DNA from: Pseudocoprococcus catus
GTDB taxonomy: Bacteria > Bacillota > Clostridia > Lachnospirales > Lachnospiraceae
NCBI RefSeq assembly: GCF_902381825.1
Contig: NZ_LR698973.1
Span: forward strand, 2,979,118-3,015,398
Length of the DNA: 36,281 nucleotides
Direction: 5' to 3'
Shown: positions 7,216 to 15,997 of the stretch, piece by piece
Layout of the letters: each line of letters starts with the position of its first letter
How positions within the stretch are numbered: the stretch's first letter is position 1
The notes under the pieces: model-generated
Seen by the model: the letters and a program-made list of their open reading frames with translations, nothing else
Told to the model about the DNA's origin: nothing
Databases searched by the model: none
Position numbers and translations under genes: made by a program

Positions 7216-8343
7216 ATGCATAAGATCGGTATTATCGGCGGCGGTCAGCTTGGCAAAATGATGATTCTTGATGCTAAGCGGCTGGATGATTATTTTGTAA
7301 TTCTTGATCCAACCCTGCATTGCCCGGCTCACAGCATTGCAGATGAACATATTGTAGCAGATTTTGATGATGTGGCAGCCATTGAGGAACTGGCCTCGAA
7401 GGTGGATGTGGTGACGTACGAATTTGAGCACATCAGTGTGAAGGCGCTGCAGCAGGTGGAGGCAAAGGGATGTCCTGTTTATCCTTCCAGTGAGACACTT
7501 TTGCATATTCAGAACAAATACGATCAGAAGCAGTGGCTGATGTCACATGGTCTGCCGGTTCCTGATTTTCGAAAGGCAGACTCTTATGAAAAGCTGGTGG
7601 AGGATTGTGACTATTTCGGTTATCCGGTGATTTTGAAGACCTGTACAGGCGGTTATGACGGCAAGGGGAATGCGGTGATCCATACAAGAGAAGATATCCG
7701 TGAGGCTTATGAGAGTCTGGGCGCAGGCAGGCTGCCCCTGATGGTGGAAGAATATGTGCCGTTTTTAAAGGAAGTATCAATTCTGGTCTGCCGCAGCACT
7801 AACGGCGATGTAGCGGTATTCCCGGTGGCAGAGAATGTGCATGTGAACAGCATTCTGGATGAGACAACGGTACCGGCGGATATCACAGAAGCCTGTCGGG
7901 AAGAAGCCATGGATGTGGCAAGGAAAGCGGTGCATGCTTTTAATGCCTATGGTATGCTCTGCATTGAACTTTTTGTGACAAAGGATCAGCATGTGCTTGT
8001 CAATGAACTGGCGCCGCGTCCGCACAATTCAGGACATTATACAATAGAGGGGTGTGTGACTTCACAGTATGAGAATCATATCCGGGCGATTCTCGGACTG
8101 CCCCTTGGCAGTACGGAATTGATCTGCCCGACAGTGATGAAGAATATTATCGGAAACGTGAATAAGAAGGCTGAAGTCCATGGACTGGAAGAAGCTTATA
8201 AGTATCCTGAAGTGAAGATCCATATTTACGGCAAAGAGGAATGTAGAGTTGGCCGTAAGATGGGGCATATCACAGTGACAGATAAGACGATTGAAGATGC
8301 ACTTTTTAAAGCGCGCTATGCGCATTCAAAGATCAAGTTTTAA
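7216..8343 (+). CDS. purK: 5-(carboxyamino)imidazole ribonucleotide synthase
   Basis: A 375-residue ATP-grasp enzyme. It uses ATP and bicarbonate to convert AIR to N5-CAIR, the substrate of PurE, which is encoded next. The N-terminal nucleotide-fold motif [12 protein letters not shown] is at residues 5-16. The ATP-grasp glycine loop [12 protein letters not shown] is at about 141-152, and the C-terminal [18 protein letters not shown] motif, with metal- and substrate-binding residues, is complete. Length is normal for PurK. AAAGGAG precedes the ATG by 8 nt. It is the first gene of the purine cluster, 14 nt upstream of purE. Confidence in function is very high. Confidence 0.96.
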   Translation: MHKIGIIGGGQLGKMMILDAKRLDDYFVILDPTLHCPAHSIADEHIVADFDDVAAIEELASKVDVVTYEFEHISVKALQQVEAKGCPVYPSSETLLHIQNKYDQKQWLMSHGLPVPDFRKADSYEKLVEDCDYFGYPVILKTCTGGYDGKGNAVIHTREDIREAYESLGAGRLPLMVEEYVPFLKEVSILVCRSTNGDVAVFPVAENVHVNSILDETTVPADITEACREEAMDVARKAVHAFNAYGMLCIELFVTKDQHVLVNELAPRPHNSGHYTIEGCVTSQYENHIRAILGLPLGSTELICPTVMKNIIGNVNKKAEVHGLEEAYKYPEVKIHIYGKEECRVGRKMGHITVTDKTIEDALFKARYAHSKIKF

Positions 8344-8357
8344 CGGAGGTAATGGGA

Positions 8358-8873
8358 ATGAGCGTAAAGGTTGGCATTATTATGGGCAGTGATTCCGATC
8401 TGCCGGTTATGTCAAAGGCAGCAGAGATACTGGATGAATTGCAGGTGCCTTATGAACTGACGATTGTTTCGGCACACAGAACACCGGACAGATTATGCGA
8501 ATATGCAAAGACAGCCGAGGAAAAAGGCCTTTCAGTGATTATTGCAGGTGCCGGCGGGGCAGCCCATCTTCCGGGGATGACTGCGGCTATGACGGTGCTC
8601 CCTGTTATTGGTGTACCGGTGCAGACAAAGGCTCTTGGCGGTGTGGATTCTCTTTATTCTATCGTCCAGATGCCGCCGGGCATTCCGGTTGCTACAGTGG
8701 CCATCAATGGTGCACAGAATGCAGGACTTCTGGCAGCCAAGATTCTGGCCACAGAGGATGCCGCATTGCGTGAGAGACTGAAAGCATACAGCAGCAAGCT
8801 TGAGCAGACGGTACTGAATAAGGCTGACAAGCTTGAGCATATCGGCTATGAAGCGTATTTAAAGGAGATGTAA
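8358..8873 (+). CDS. purE: N5-carboxyaminoimidazole ribonucleotide mutase (class I PurE)
   Basis: A 171-residue cytosolic enzyme that moves the carboxyl group of N5-CAIR to give CAIR. Class I signatures are all visible: GSDSD at residues 10-14, SAHRTPDR with His40 and Arg41, and [11 protein letters not shown] at 64-74 with His70. Being class I fits the adjacent purK, since class II enzymes do not need PurK. The start at 8358 has GGAGG exactly 8 nt upstream. The in-frame ATG at 8352 is only 2 nt from the ribosome site and is rejected. Four nucleotides separate its stop from purF. Confidence 0.96.
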   Translation: MSVKVGIIMGSDSDLPVMSKAAEILDELQVPYELTIVSAHRTPDRLCEYAKTAEEKGLSVIIAGAGGAAHLPGMTAAMTVLPVIGVPVQTKALGGVDSLYSIVQMPPGIPVATVAINGAQNAGLLAAKILATEDAALRERLKAYSSKLEQTVLNKADKLEHIGYEAYLKEM

Positions 8874-8877
8874 GCAG

Positions 8878-10242
8878 ATGGAGAAAATGATGGACAGATG
8901 TGGTTTGTTTGGCATGTTTGACAATAACGGCTTTCATACATCCCATTTAATATATTACGGACTGTTTTCCATGCAGCATCGCGGCATGGAGGCAGCAGGT
9001 ATCTGTGTGAATGACAATCAGGGTAATTTTTCCTATGTGAAGGATGAAGGCCTTGTGACAGAAGTTTTTGATGAAATGAAGCTCGAGAAGCTTCAGGGAC
9101 ATGCAGGTATTGGCCACATTCTCAGATATGACGGATCGGATGCCCGGGAGAATGCACAGCCCATCGTGATCCGTTACACAAGCGGTCATATGGCTGTTGC
9201 TTTAAACGGCGGATTGACGAATATCGAGGAGATTCGCCATGATCTGGAACTGAAAGGTTCTGTATTCCAGACAATGGAAGCGGCGGAAGTAATCTCTGTG
9301 TTGATTTCCAGAGCAAGAAATAATTATCCGACCATTGAGGAGGCGATTGCTTCTATTATGCCGATGCTCAAAGGCGGATACGCGATGCTGGTGATGACAC
9401 CGAGAAAGGTGATCGGTGTCAGAGATCCCCAGGGCATTCGTCCGCTGGTACTTGGCAGGGAAGATCATTCATGGTTCCTTTCTTCAGAGACATGCGCCTT
9501 TGATGAATTGAATGTTGATTATGTGAGAGATATCCAGCCCGGGGAGATTGTGGTCATCAATGCAGAAGGCTCGCATTCCATCCAGGGTATGCAGGCGCAG
9601 CCGATACGTGCCTGCATTTATGAGTATATTTATTATTCACATCCGGCCAGTGTCTTCGGTGGTCAGGAAGTTTACAAGGCGAGATACAATATGGGATGCC
9701 ATCTGGCAAAGGAAGCGCCTGCAGATGCAGATGCGGTTGTATGGGTACCGGATTCGGGTCTGGCAGCAGCAGCCGGATATGCAGATACACTGGGAATCCC
9801 TATGGTGGATGCTTTTGTTAAGAATAAATACTACGGTAATAATCTGGTGAAGCCGGAAGGGATTTTGTTTGACAGAAAGATTCATATGAAGCTTTCTGTG
9901 ATTAAGAGCCAGGTGAAGGACAAGAACATTGTGGTTGTGGATGACTCCATGGTGCGCGGTACAACGGCTCAGACGTTAGTTGAGCTGCTTCGCCATGCCG
10001 GAGCCAAGAGTGTCCATCTGAGGATCGCATCAGCAACCATTTCACATCCATGTTATTATGGCGCTTCCATGCCGGAAGAGAAGAAACTGATCTTCCATGA
10101 GCAGGGAGTGGATGCGGTCTGCAAGATGACAGGAGCGGATTCACTCGCCTTCCTGTCCAGTGAGGGTATGGTAGCTGCATGTCCGGATGCCGCAGGTGGT
10201 TTCTGCATGGCATGTTTTAACGGTGATTACCCGACGAAATAG
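8878..10242 (+). CDS. purF: Amidophosphoribosyltransferase, Fe-S type
   Basis: A 454-residue enzyme of the first committed step of purine synthesis (PRPP plus glutamine to phosphoribosylamine). Residues 1-7 look like a short propeptide, so the catalytic glutamine-amidotransferase cysteine would be Cys8 in RCGLFGMF after processing. The C-terminal PRTase motif VVVDDSMVRGTTAQ is intact. Four cysteines, Cys246, Cys392, Cys443 and Cys446 (the last pair in FCMACF), occupy the positions that bind the [4Fe-4S] cluster in the B. subtilis enzyme. That cluster type is oxygen-labile, which fits an anaerobe. A 92-nt gap with a small hairpin (AATCCG and CGGATT around GGAA, 10265-10280) separates it from purM. 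Confidence 0.96.
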   Translation: MEKMMDRCGLFGMFDNNGFHTSHLIYYGLFSMQHRGMEAAGICVNDNQGNFSYVKDEGLVTEVFDEMKLEKLQGHAGIGHILRYDGSDARENAQPIVIRYTSGHMAVALNGGLTNIEEIRHDLELKGSVFQTMEAAEVISVLISRARNNYPTIEEAIASIMPMLKGGYAMLVMTPRKVIGVRDPQGIRPLVLGREDHSWFLSSETCAFDELNVDYVRDIQPGEIVVINAEGSHSIQGMQAQPIRACIYEYIYYSHPASVFGGQEVYKARYNMGCHLAKEAPADADAVVWVPDSGLAAAAGYADTLGIPMVDAFVKNKYYGNNLVKPEGILFDRKIHMKLSVIKSQVKDKNIVVVDDSMVRGTTAQTLVELLRHAGAKSVHLRIASATISHPCYYGASMPEEKKLIFHEQGVDAVCKMTGADSLAFLSSEGMVAACPDAAGGFCMACFNGDYPTK

Positions 10243-10334
10243 CAGATAGAAATAGTGAAATAAGAATCCGGGAACGGATTTTGAATCGAACAATTAATCA
10301 TAATCAGAGTGCTTTTATCAAGGAGGAAATATAA

Positions 10335-11360
10335 ATGGATTACAAAAATGCCGGTGTAGATATTGAAGCAGGATACGAATCAGTAGAACTCATGAAGAAA
10401 TTTGTCAAAGGAACCATGCGTCCGGAAGTACTTGGCGGTCTCGGCGGATTTTCAGGTGCTTTTTCTCTTGAAAATATCAAGAAAATGGAAGAGCCGATCC
10501 TTTTATCAGGTACAGATGGCTGCGGCACAAAGGTGAAACTGGCTTTCCTTATGGACAAGCATGACACGATCGGTATTGATGCAGTGGCTATGTGTGTGAA
10601 TGATGTGGCTTGTGCCGGCGGTGAACCGCTTTTCTTCCTTGATTATATTGCATGCGGCAAGAACTATCCTGAGAAGATTGCCACAATCGTCAGCGGTGTT
10701 GCTGAAGGGTGCAAGCAGTCCGGTGCAGCACTGATCGGCGGTGAGACAGCGGAGCATCCGGGACTGATGCCTGAGGATGAGTACGATCTTGCAGGTTTTG
10801 CAGTAGGTGTTGTAGATAAGAAGGATCTGATCACAGGTGAGAATCTGAAGAAAGGTGATGTGCTTATCGGCATCGCTTCTTCCGGTGTACACAGCAATGG
10901 TTTCTCCCTTGTCCGCAAAGTATTCGATATGACAAAGGAATCATTGGATACATACTATGATGAACTTGGCACAACTTTAGGTGAAGCATTGATCGCGCCT
11001 ACAAGAATTTATGTCAAAGCCTTGAAGGCAGTTAAAGACGGCGGTGTGACGCTTAAGGGATGCTCCCATATTACGGGCGGCGGATTTTATGAGAATATTC
11101 CACGTATGCTGCCGGAAGGTGTTCATGCTGTTGTGAAGAAAGACAGCTACGAAGTTCCGGCTATCTTTAAACTTATTGCAGAAAAAGGTGATATTGCCGA
11201 ACAGATGATGTACAATACTTTCAACATGGGTCTTGGTATGGTGATTGGTGTTGATCCTGCAGATGTTGATAAGACAATGAAGCTTCTTGAAGAAGCAGGT
11301 GAGAAAGCCTATATCGTTGGTGAACTGACAGAGGGCGAAAAGGGTGTGACATTATGTTAA
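10335..11360 (+). CDS. purM: Phosphoribosylformylglycinamidine cyclo-ligase (AIR synthetase)
   Basis: A 341-residue enzyme that closes FGAM to AIR with ATP, feeding PurK. Visible family motifs: GGFSGAF (37-43), [13 protein letters not shown] (58-70), the [25 protein letters not shown] region binding Mg-ATP (about 82-106), and [13 protein letters not shown] near 139-151. Length is normal. AAGGAGG sits 8 nt before the ATG. The last 7 nt overlap purN, so translation of the two is coupled. Confidence 0.96.
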   Translation: MDYKNAGVDIEAGYESVELMKKFVKGTMRPEVLGGLGGFSGAFSLENIKKMEEPILLSGTDGCGTKVKLAFLMDKHDTIGIDAVAMCVNDVACAGGEPLFFLDYIACGKNYPEKIATIVSGVAEGCKQSGAALIGGETAEHPGLMPEDEYDLAGFAVGVVDKKDLITGENLKKGDVLIGIASSGVHSNGFSLVRKVFDMTKESLDTYYDELGTTLGEALIAPTRIYVKALKAVKDGGVTLKGCSHITGGGFYENIPRMLPEGVHAVVKKDSYEVPAIFKLIAEKGDIAEQMMYNTFNMGLGMVIGVDPADVDKTMKLLEEAGEKAYIVGELTEGEKGVTLC

Positions 11361-11980
11361 AGATTGCAGTACTTGTATCCGGCGGCGGCACCAATCTCCA
11401 GGCCATTATCGACAGCATTGCCGATGGACGTATCACCGACACAGAGATCAAAGTGGTGATCAGCAACAATCCAAAGGCAAAAGCACTGGAGAGAGCGGCG
11501 AAAGCCGGTATTGAAGCGGTATGTATTTCTCCGAGACAGTATGCAGATCGTGAGCTTTTTAATGATGCTCTGCTGGAAGCTGTCAATGCCCGGGGTGTGG
11601 ATCTCGTTGTATTGGCAGGCTTTATGGTGGTTGTGCCAGAGAAGATGATCAAAGCCTACAGAAACAGGATGATCAATATCCATCCGTCGTTGATCCCGTC
11701 TTTCTGTGGAACCGGTTATTATGGACTGCATGTTCATGAGGCTGCCTTAAAGCGCGGTGTGAAGATCAGCGGTGCAACGGTGCATTTTGTTGATGAGGGA
11801 ACTGATACAGGCCCGATCATCATGCAGAAGCCGGTGGAAGTACGCCCGGATGATACGCCTGAGGTGCTTCAGCGCAGAATTATGGAGCAGGCTGAATGGC
11901 AGATTATGCCGAAAGTTATTGATCTGATCGCCCATGACAAAGTGCATGTGAAGGATGGCAGAGTGTTTGTAGAGGAGTAG
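11354..11980 (+). CDS. purN: Phosphoribosylglycinamide formyltransferase (10-formyl-THF type)
   Basis: A 208-residue GAR transformylase that takes the formyl group from 10-formyl-tetrahydrofolate. The phosphate-binding loop VSGGGTNLQ is at residues 8-16. The catalytic triad Asn108, His110 and Asp151 lies in [11 protein letters not shown] and GTDTGP. It overlaps purM by 7 nt. Dependence on 10-formyl-THF links this cluster to the one-carbon status sensed by the ZTP riboswitch at 26066-26164. A 149-nt structured gap follows before purD. Confidence 0.96.
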   Translation: MLKIAVLVSGGGTNLQAIIDSIADGRITDTEIKVVISNNPKAKALERAAKAGIEAVCISPRQYADRELFNDALLEAVNARGVDLVVLAGFMVVVPEKMIKAYRNRMINIHPSLIPSFCGTGYYGLHVHEAALKRGVKISGATVHFVDEGTDTGPIIMQKPVEVRPDDTPEVLQRRIMEQAEWQIMPKVIDLIAHDKVHVKDGRVFVEE

Positions 11981-12054
11981 ACTTCAAGAATCCAAGTCTG
12001 CAATGTGACTTTGAATTCTGTATCGGAATTCGTGAGTTGATTTTGAATAGGTTC

Positions 12055-12095
12055 ATCCGCCGATTCTGCCTTTTGATTTGGTGGAATCGGCGGAT
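12055..12095 (+). promoter_or_regulatory. 12-bp perfect hairpin in the purN-purD gap
   Basis: ATCCGCCGATTC (12055-12066) pairs perfectly with GAATCGGCGGAT (12084-12095) across a 17-base loop. There is no proper T-run, so it is not a standard terminator. Upstream in the same gap, two GAATTC copies (12013-12018 and 12026-12031) can form a second short stem. The pair may protect or process the message or attenuate purD; I infer a regulatory or RNA-stability role only from the structure. Confidence 0.5.
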
Positions 12096-12129
12096 ATTTG
12101 AGTTATATATGAAAGAAAGGATGAGCAGA

Positions 12130-13401
12130 ATGAAAGTATTAATCGTTGGCGGCGGTGGAAGAGAGCATGCTATCGCATGGAAGGTCGCAGAAAGTCCTCT
12201 TGTAGATAAAGTTTACTGTGCACCGGGCAATGCCGGTATTGAAGAAGTTGCAGAATGTGTACCGATCGGTGCCATGGAATTTGATAAGCTGGTTGCCTTT
12301 GCAAAGGAAAAAGCCATTGATCTGACGGTGATTGGCATGGATGATCCTCTGGTGGGCGGTATTGTGGATGCTTTTGAGGCAGAAGGACTGAGAGTATTCG
12401 GACCGCGTAAGAATGCAGCCATTATCGAGGGCTCCAAAGCCTTTTCCAAAGATCTGATGAAAAAATATGGTATTCCGACTGCTACTTATGAGAATTTCAC
12501 GGATCCGCAGGCAGCCCTTGATTATCTTGAAACGGCCAAGATGCCAATCGTATTGAAGGCTGATGGTCTGGCCTTGGGCAAAGGTGTTCTTATCTGCCAG
12601 AATCTTGAAGAAGCCCGCGCCGGTGTTAAAGAAATTATGGAAGACAAGAAATTCGGTTCAGCTGGCAATCAGATGGTTGTGGAAGAGTTTATGACAGGAC
12701 GTGAGGTGTCGGCCCTTTGCTTCTGTGACGGAACCAATATTGTACCGATGACATCTGCTCAGGATCATAAACGTGCAAAAGATGGCGATCAGGGCTTAAA
12801 TACAGGCGGTATGGGTACATTTTCCCCAAGTCCTTTCTATACAGAAGAAGTGAATGCTTTCTGTATGGAGCATATTTTCAAGCCTACGATGGCAGCGATG
12901 AAAGCAGAAGGCAGAGATTTTGTGGGCATCCTTTTTGTTGGTTTGATGCTGACAGAAGACGGTCCGAAGGTGCTGGAATATAATGCCAGATTCGGTGATC
13001 CTGAAACACAGGTTGTACTTCCGAGAATGAAGACAGATCTGGTGGAAATGTTTGAGGCATGCATCGACGGTAAACTGGCTGAAAAGCATCTGGAATTTGA
13101 AGACAATGCGGCAGTTTGTGTTGTCCTGGCTTCTGATGGTTATCCGGTTTCCTACGAAAAAGGTTATCCGATCACAGGTTTTGAGAAATTTCATGCGGAT
13201 GAAGGTTACTATTGTTTCCATGCAGGCACAAAGCGCAATGAAAAAGGCATTGTGACAAACGGTGGACGTGTACTTGGTGTCACAGCTAAAGGCACAACGC
13301 TGAAAGAAGCAAGAGCTAATGCCTATAAAGCAACCGAATGGATTGAATTTGACAACAAATATATGCGTCATGATATCGGCAAAGCCATTGATGAAGCATA
13401 A
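12130..13401 (+). CDS. purD: Phosphoribosylamine--glycine ligase
   Basis: A 423-residue ATP-grasp enzyme joining phosphoribosylamine and glycine to give GAR, which PurN then formylates. The protein starts MKVLIVGGGGREHAIAWK, typical of PurD. The ATP-grasp loop KADGLALGKGV is at about 141-151, and the metal-binding VLEYNARFGDPETQ motif lies near 281-294. The start at 12130 has AAAGGA with 8-9 nt spacing. In-frame upstream starts (12037, 12121) would translate through the leader hairpin or sit on the ribosome site, so they are rejected. It is the last gene of the cluster, with a strong terminator directly after. purC, purL/Q/S, purB and purH are not in the window. Confidence 0.96.
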   Translation: MKVLIVGGGGREHAIAWKVAESPLVDKVYCAPGNAGIEEVAECVPIGAMEFDKLVAFAKEKAIDLTVIGMDDPLVGGIVDAFEAEGLRVFGPRKNAAIIEGSKAFSKDLMKKYGIPTATYENFTDPQAALDYLETAKMPIVLKADGLALGKGVLICQNLEEARAGVKEIMEDKKFGSAGNQMVVEEFMTGREVSALCFCDGTNIVPMTSAQDHKRAKDGDQGLNTGGMGTFSPSPFYTEEVNAFCMEHIFKPTMAAMKAEGRDFVGILFVGLMLTEDGPKVLEYNARFGDPETQVVLPRMKTDLVEMFEACIDGKLAEKHLEFEDNAAVCVVLASDGYPVSYEKGYPITGFEKFHADEGYYCFHAGTKRNEKGIVTNGGRVLGVTAKGTTLKEARANAYKATEWIEFDNKYMRHDIGKAIDEA

Positions 13402-13418
13402 CATATGAATCTTTTATC

Positions 13419-13446
13419 AGGACCCGCAAAAGCGGGTCCTGTTTTT
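13419..13446 (+). terminator. Intrinsic terminator of the purine cluster
   Basis: AGGACCCGC (13419-13427) and GCGGGTCCT (13432-13440) form a perfect 9-bp GC-rich stem with an AAAA loop, followed by GTTTTT. Confidence 0.95.
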
Positions 13447-13608
13447 GGAAAGAAAAATTCGGATGATGATTGTGAATGTTGTATTTCGTGTGAAAACTGC
13501 GCGGGATAACCAATAAAATAAATGAAATTACAGGTTTTTTTAGTTGTAAATTTATGGTACAATGTAATAACTTAAAGCGTTAAACTACAGAAACAAGGAG
13601 AGCGGAAC

Positions 13609-14391
13609 ATGAAGGAACTGGATTTATTGCGGCAGGAACTTTTATCCTGTGATACTCAGCTTGCAGATATATTGATGAAACGATTCGATGTGGTTGAGAA
13701 GATTATGGCATTGAAGGAGAAGAATCAGATGCAGATTCTTCAGCCGGAGCAGGAGAGCAGACAGAAAGAGGCACTGGACATAGAATTGAAAGGTAATGTG
13801 CATCAGGAAGAGATTGCTGATATTTATGCGCGAGTTCTCTACAACAGCAAGAAGATTCAGGGAAAGAAACTCTTCGATTACAATATTGTGCTGATTGGTT
13901 TCATGGGAGCAGGAAAGAGTACGATCTCTGCGGTTTTGAGAGATGCACTGGCCATGGATGTGGTTGAGATGGATCAGGTGATCGCCGAACAGCAGGGCAT
14001 GAGCATTTCGGAAATTTTTGAGACTTATGGAGAGGAATACTTCCGCAACCTTGAGACACAGTTGTTGATTGACATGCAGTCCAAGCAGAATGTCATTATT
14101 TCCTGTGGCGGCGGTGTGGCTATGCGTGAACGCAACGTGGCTGAGATGAAGAAGAACGGCAAGGTTGTTCTTCTGAAAGCAGACCCGCAGACCATTCTTG
14201 ACCGCGTGAAGGACAGTGACGAACGTCCGCTTTTGAATGGTCACAAGAATGTAGAGTATATTGCGGATTTGATGGAAGCAAGAAGAGCAAAGTATGAAGC
14301 AGCAGCGGATATCGTTGTTCAGACTGACGGCAAGAGTGCACTTGAGATCTGCGAGGAAATGATCCATAAGCTGAGAAGTGCAGATGAATAG
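13609..14391 (+). CDS. aroK: Chorismate mutase-like domain fused to shikimate kinase
   Basis: A 260-residue two-domain protein. Residues 1-85 match the all-helical AroQ chorismate mutase pattern: Arg8, Arg25, Lys36, Glu49, Ser80 and Gln84 keep the spacing of the E. coli P-protein active site. However, the usual D-P-x-R-E segment reads Q-P-E-Q-E here (45-49), replacing one Asp and one Arg. Residues 92-258 are a complete shikimate kinase: Walker A GFMGAGKST (97-105, Lys103), Asp122, Arg146, GGG at 167-169, and lid Arg206 in DERPLL. The kinase converts shikimate to shikimate 3-phosphate. The mutase would act two steps later on chorismate. AAGGAG precedes the ATG. It appears monocistronic, about 160 nt past the pur terminator. 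Kinase function is secure; mutase activity is uncertain. Confidence 0.88.
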   Translation: MKELDLLRQELLSCDTQLADILMKRFDVVEKIMALKEKNQMQILQPEQESRQKEALDIELKGNVHQEEIADIYARVLYNSKKIQGKKLFDYNIVLIGFMGAGKSTISAVLRDALAMDVVEMDQVIAEQQGMSISEIFETYGEEYFRNLETQLLIDMQSKQNVIISCGGGVAMRERNVAEMKKNGKVVLLKADPQTILDRVKDSDERPLLNGHKNVEYIADLMEARRAKYEAAADIVVQTDGKSALEICEEMIHKLRSADE

Positions 14392-14434
14392 AACGTATTT
14401 TTGATGACAGCATAATAGATTTTTATAGTGTTTT

Positions 14435-14487
14435 GCAGAAGCAAATAGTTGCCTTTGAAACTAAAAAGAACAACTGTTTGCTTTTGC
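14435..14487 (+). terminator. Long 17-bp hairpin after the shikimate kinase gene
   Basis: GCAGAAGCAAATAGTTG (14435-14451) pairs with CAACTGTTTGCTTTTGC (14471-14487) over all 17 positions, two of them G-U, with a 19-base loop. Only a weak U-tail (TTGT) follows. It ends exactly where the next promoter's -35 hexamer begins. Most likely a transcription end structure, but not a textbook terminator. Confidence 0.55.
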
Positions 14488-14516
14488 TTGTAAAAGGGAA
14501 TATTTCATGGTATGAT
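14488..14516 (+). promoter_or_regulatory. Promoter of the alkylation repair pair
   Basis: TTGTAA (14488-14493), 17-bp spacer, TATGAT (14511-14516). The leader is about 105 nt. It contains an unproven 27-codon ORF (14555-14638) overlapping the glycosylase start. Confidence 0.65.
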
Positions 14517-14627
14517 AGGGGTAGTTAAAACTGCAAAGCGTGTAATGCAGGGCTATGGATGAAAGGAATAATCTGGATGAAGAAATTGAAGAGAGCCTGT
14601 GCAGAATGTGTGGATGGGAGATAAAGG

Positions 14628-15272
14628 ATGTATTTTGAATATGGTGAAAATGAGATAACTTATCTTCGAAATAAAGATAAAAAGCTGTCAGAAGTCATTG
14701 ATCAGATAGGGATGATAGAAAGAGAAGTGGATACAGATTTGTTTTCTGCAGTGGTTCATCATATTATCGGTCAGCAGATTTCTACGAAAGCACAGGCAAC
14801 CATCTGGCAGCGGATGAAGGAGACTTTAGGAGCAGTGAATGCTGTAACCATTCTTTCAGCGGACATTTCCAAGCTGCAGTCTTTGGGGATGACCTTTCGT
14901 AAGGCAGAATATATTACGGACTTTGCCAGGAAGGTTCATGAGGGCGTCTTTGATCTGGAAGCAGTCGCGCAGATGTCGGATGAGGCGGCCATCAAAGAAC
15001 TGGCCTCTCTGAAAGGAATTGGTGTATGGACGGCGGAGATGATCTTGCTTTTCTGTCTGCAGCGGCCGGATATATTCAGCTATGATGATCTGGCTATCCA
15101 GCGTGGACTTCGTATGGTTTATCATCACCGCAAGATCGACCGGAAGTTGTTTGAAAAGTATCGCAGGCGGTTTAGTCCTTACTGCAGTGTGGCCAGTCTG
15201 TATTTGTGGGCAGTGGCAGGCGGAGCTATTCCGGAAATGAGAGATTATAAACCGAAGACACAGAAGAAGTAA
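14628..15272 (+). CDS. DNA-3-methyladenine glycosylase, AlkA-like HhH-GPD protein
   Basis: A 214-residue base-excision repair glycosylase expected to remove alkylated purines such as 3-methyladenine. The helix-hairpin-helix LKGIGVWTAEMILLF is at about residues 128-142. The catalytic aspartate is Asp154 in YDDLAIQRG, matching Asp238 of E. coli AlkA. The N-terminal HHIIGQQISTKAQATIW segment is also family-typical. It is shorter than E. coli AlkA because the N-terminal TBP-like domain is missing, as in many Firmicutes homologues. GGGAG lies 7 nt before the ATG. It ends 13 nt before ogt, and the two share a promoter and repair theme. Confidence 0.9.
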   Translation: MYFEYGENEITYLRNKDKKLSEVIDQIGMIEREVDTDLFSAVVHHIIGQQISTKAQATIWQRMKETLGAVNAVTILSADISKLQSLGMTFRKAEYITDFARKVHEGVFDLEAVAQMSDEAAIKELASLKGIGVWTAEMILLFCLQRPDIFSYDDLAIQRGLRMVYHHRKIDRKLFEKYRRRFSPYCSVASLYLWAVAGGAIPEMRDYKPKTQKK

Positions 15273-15285
15273 GATGGAGGAAATG

Positions 15286-15819
15286 ATGGTATATACATGT
15301 CAATATCAGTCACCAATGGGGGATATCCTGTTGGCTGCTGATGAAATTGGTCTGACAGGATTGTGGTTTGTTGGGCAGAAATACTTTGCCAACATATTTC
15401 CGGATGAACATATTTCACAGGAAATACCGATTCTTGCAGAGTCCAAAAGATGGCTGGATGTGTATTTTTCCGGCGAAGAACCGAATTTTACACCGCCTCT
15501 GCATCCGATCGGCTCTGCATTCAGACAGGAAGTGTGGCAGATTTTGCTGCAGATTCCGTATGGTCAGACAATGACATACGGAGAGATTGCCAGACAAATA
15601 GCTGAAAAACATGGCATGGATCATATGTCTGCACAGGCAGTCGGCGGTGCAGTAGGGCATAATGCAGTCTCTATTATCATTCCATGTCACCGTGTGGTCG
15701 GTGCAAATGGCAGCCTGACAGGATATGCAGGCGGAATTGATAAAAAGGTACGATTGTTGGAATTAGAGAAAACAGATATGACAAAATTTTTTATTCCGAA
15801 AAAAACTCAAGAATTCTAA
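15286..15819 (+). CDS. ogt: Methylated-DNA--protein-cysteine S-methyltransferase
   Basis: A 177-residue suicide repair protein that transfers methyl groups from O6-methylguanine in DNA to its own cysteine. The active-site motif IPCHRVVG holds Cys134. The helix-turn-helix recognition region with YGQTMTYGEIA and the AVGGAVGHNAVSIIIPCHR block are intact, as is the terminal SLTGYAGGIDKK. The start at 15286 has GGAGG 5 nt upstream; in-frame ATGs at 15274 and 15283 overlap or crowd that ribosome site. It is the second gene of a two-gene alkylation repair operon. No Ada-type regulator is present. Confidence 0.95.
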   Translation: MVYTCQYQSPMGDILLAADEIGLTGLWFVGQKYFANIFPDEHISQEIPILAESKRWLDVYFSGEEPNFTPPLHPIGSAFRQEVWQILLQIPYGQTMTYGEIARQIAEKHGMDHMSAQAVGGAVGHNAVSIIIPCHRVVGANGSLTGYAGGIDKKVRLLELEKTDMTKFFIPKKTQEF

Positions 15820-15893
15820 TAAAATAATGGATTTTATTGAGGAGCGGAAGAGGTTACATGAATGAGACAGAAAAAGGAAAATACTTTTTTAGC

Positions 15894-15925
15894 AGGCAGT
15901 TATAAATTTAGCTGTCTGTTTTTTT
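15894..15925 (+). terminator. Intrinsic terminator after ogt
   Basis: CAGGCAG (near 15894-15899) pairs with CTGTCTG (15912-15918), with one G-U, around an A/T-rich loop. Seven T follow directly at 15919-15925. Confidence 0.8.
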
Positions 15926-15934
15926 GTCCACGGT

Positions 15935-15966
15935 GAACTTTTTCCGGTTTTCAATGGTTATATAAT
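15935..15966 (+). promoter_or_regulatory. Possible promoter of the ECF sigma operon
   Basis: A perfect TATAAT lies at 15961-15966, 32 nt before the sigma gene start, but no good -35 hexamer sits at 17 bp. GTGAACTTTTTCCGG just upstream (GAAC at 15935-15938) resembles an ECF-type -35 element, suggesting possible autoregulation. The assignment is tentative. Confidence 0.4.
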
Positions 15967-15997
15967 ATGTACAGATATTGAATTAGGAGAAAACACG

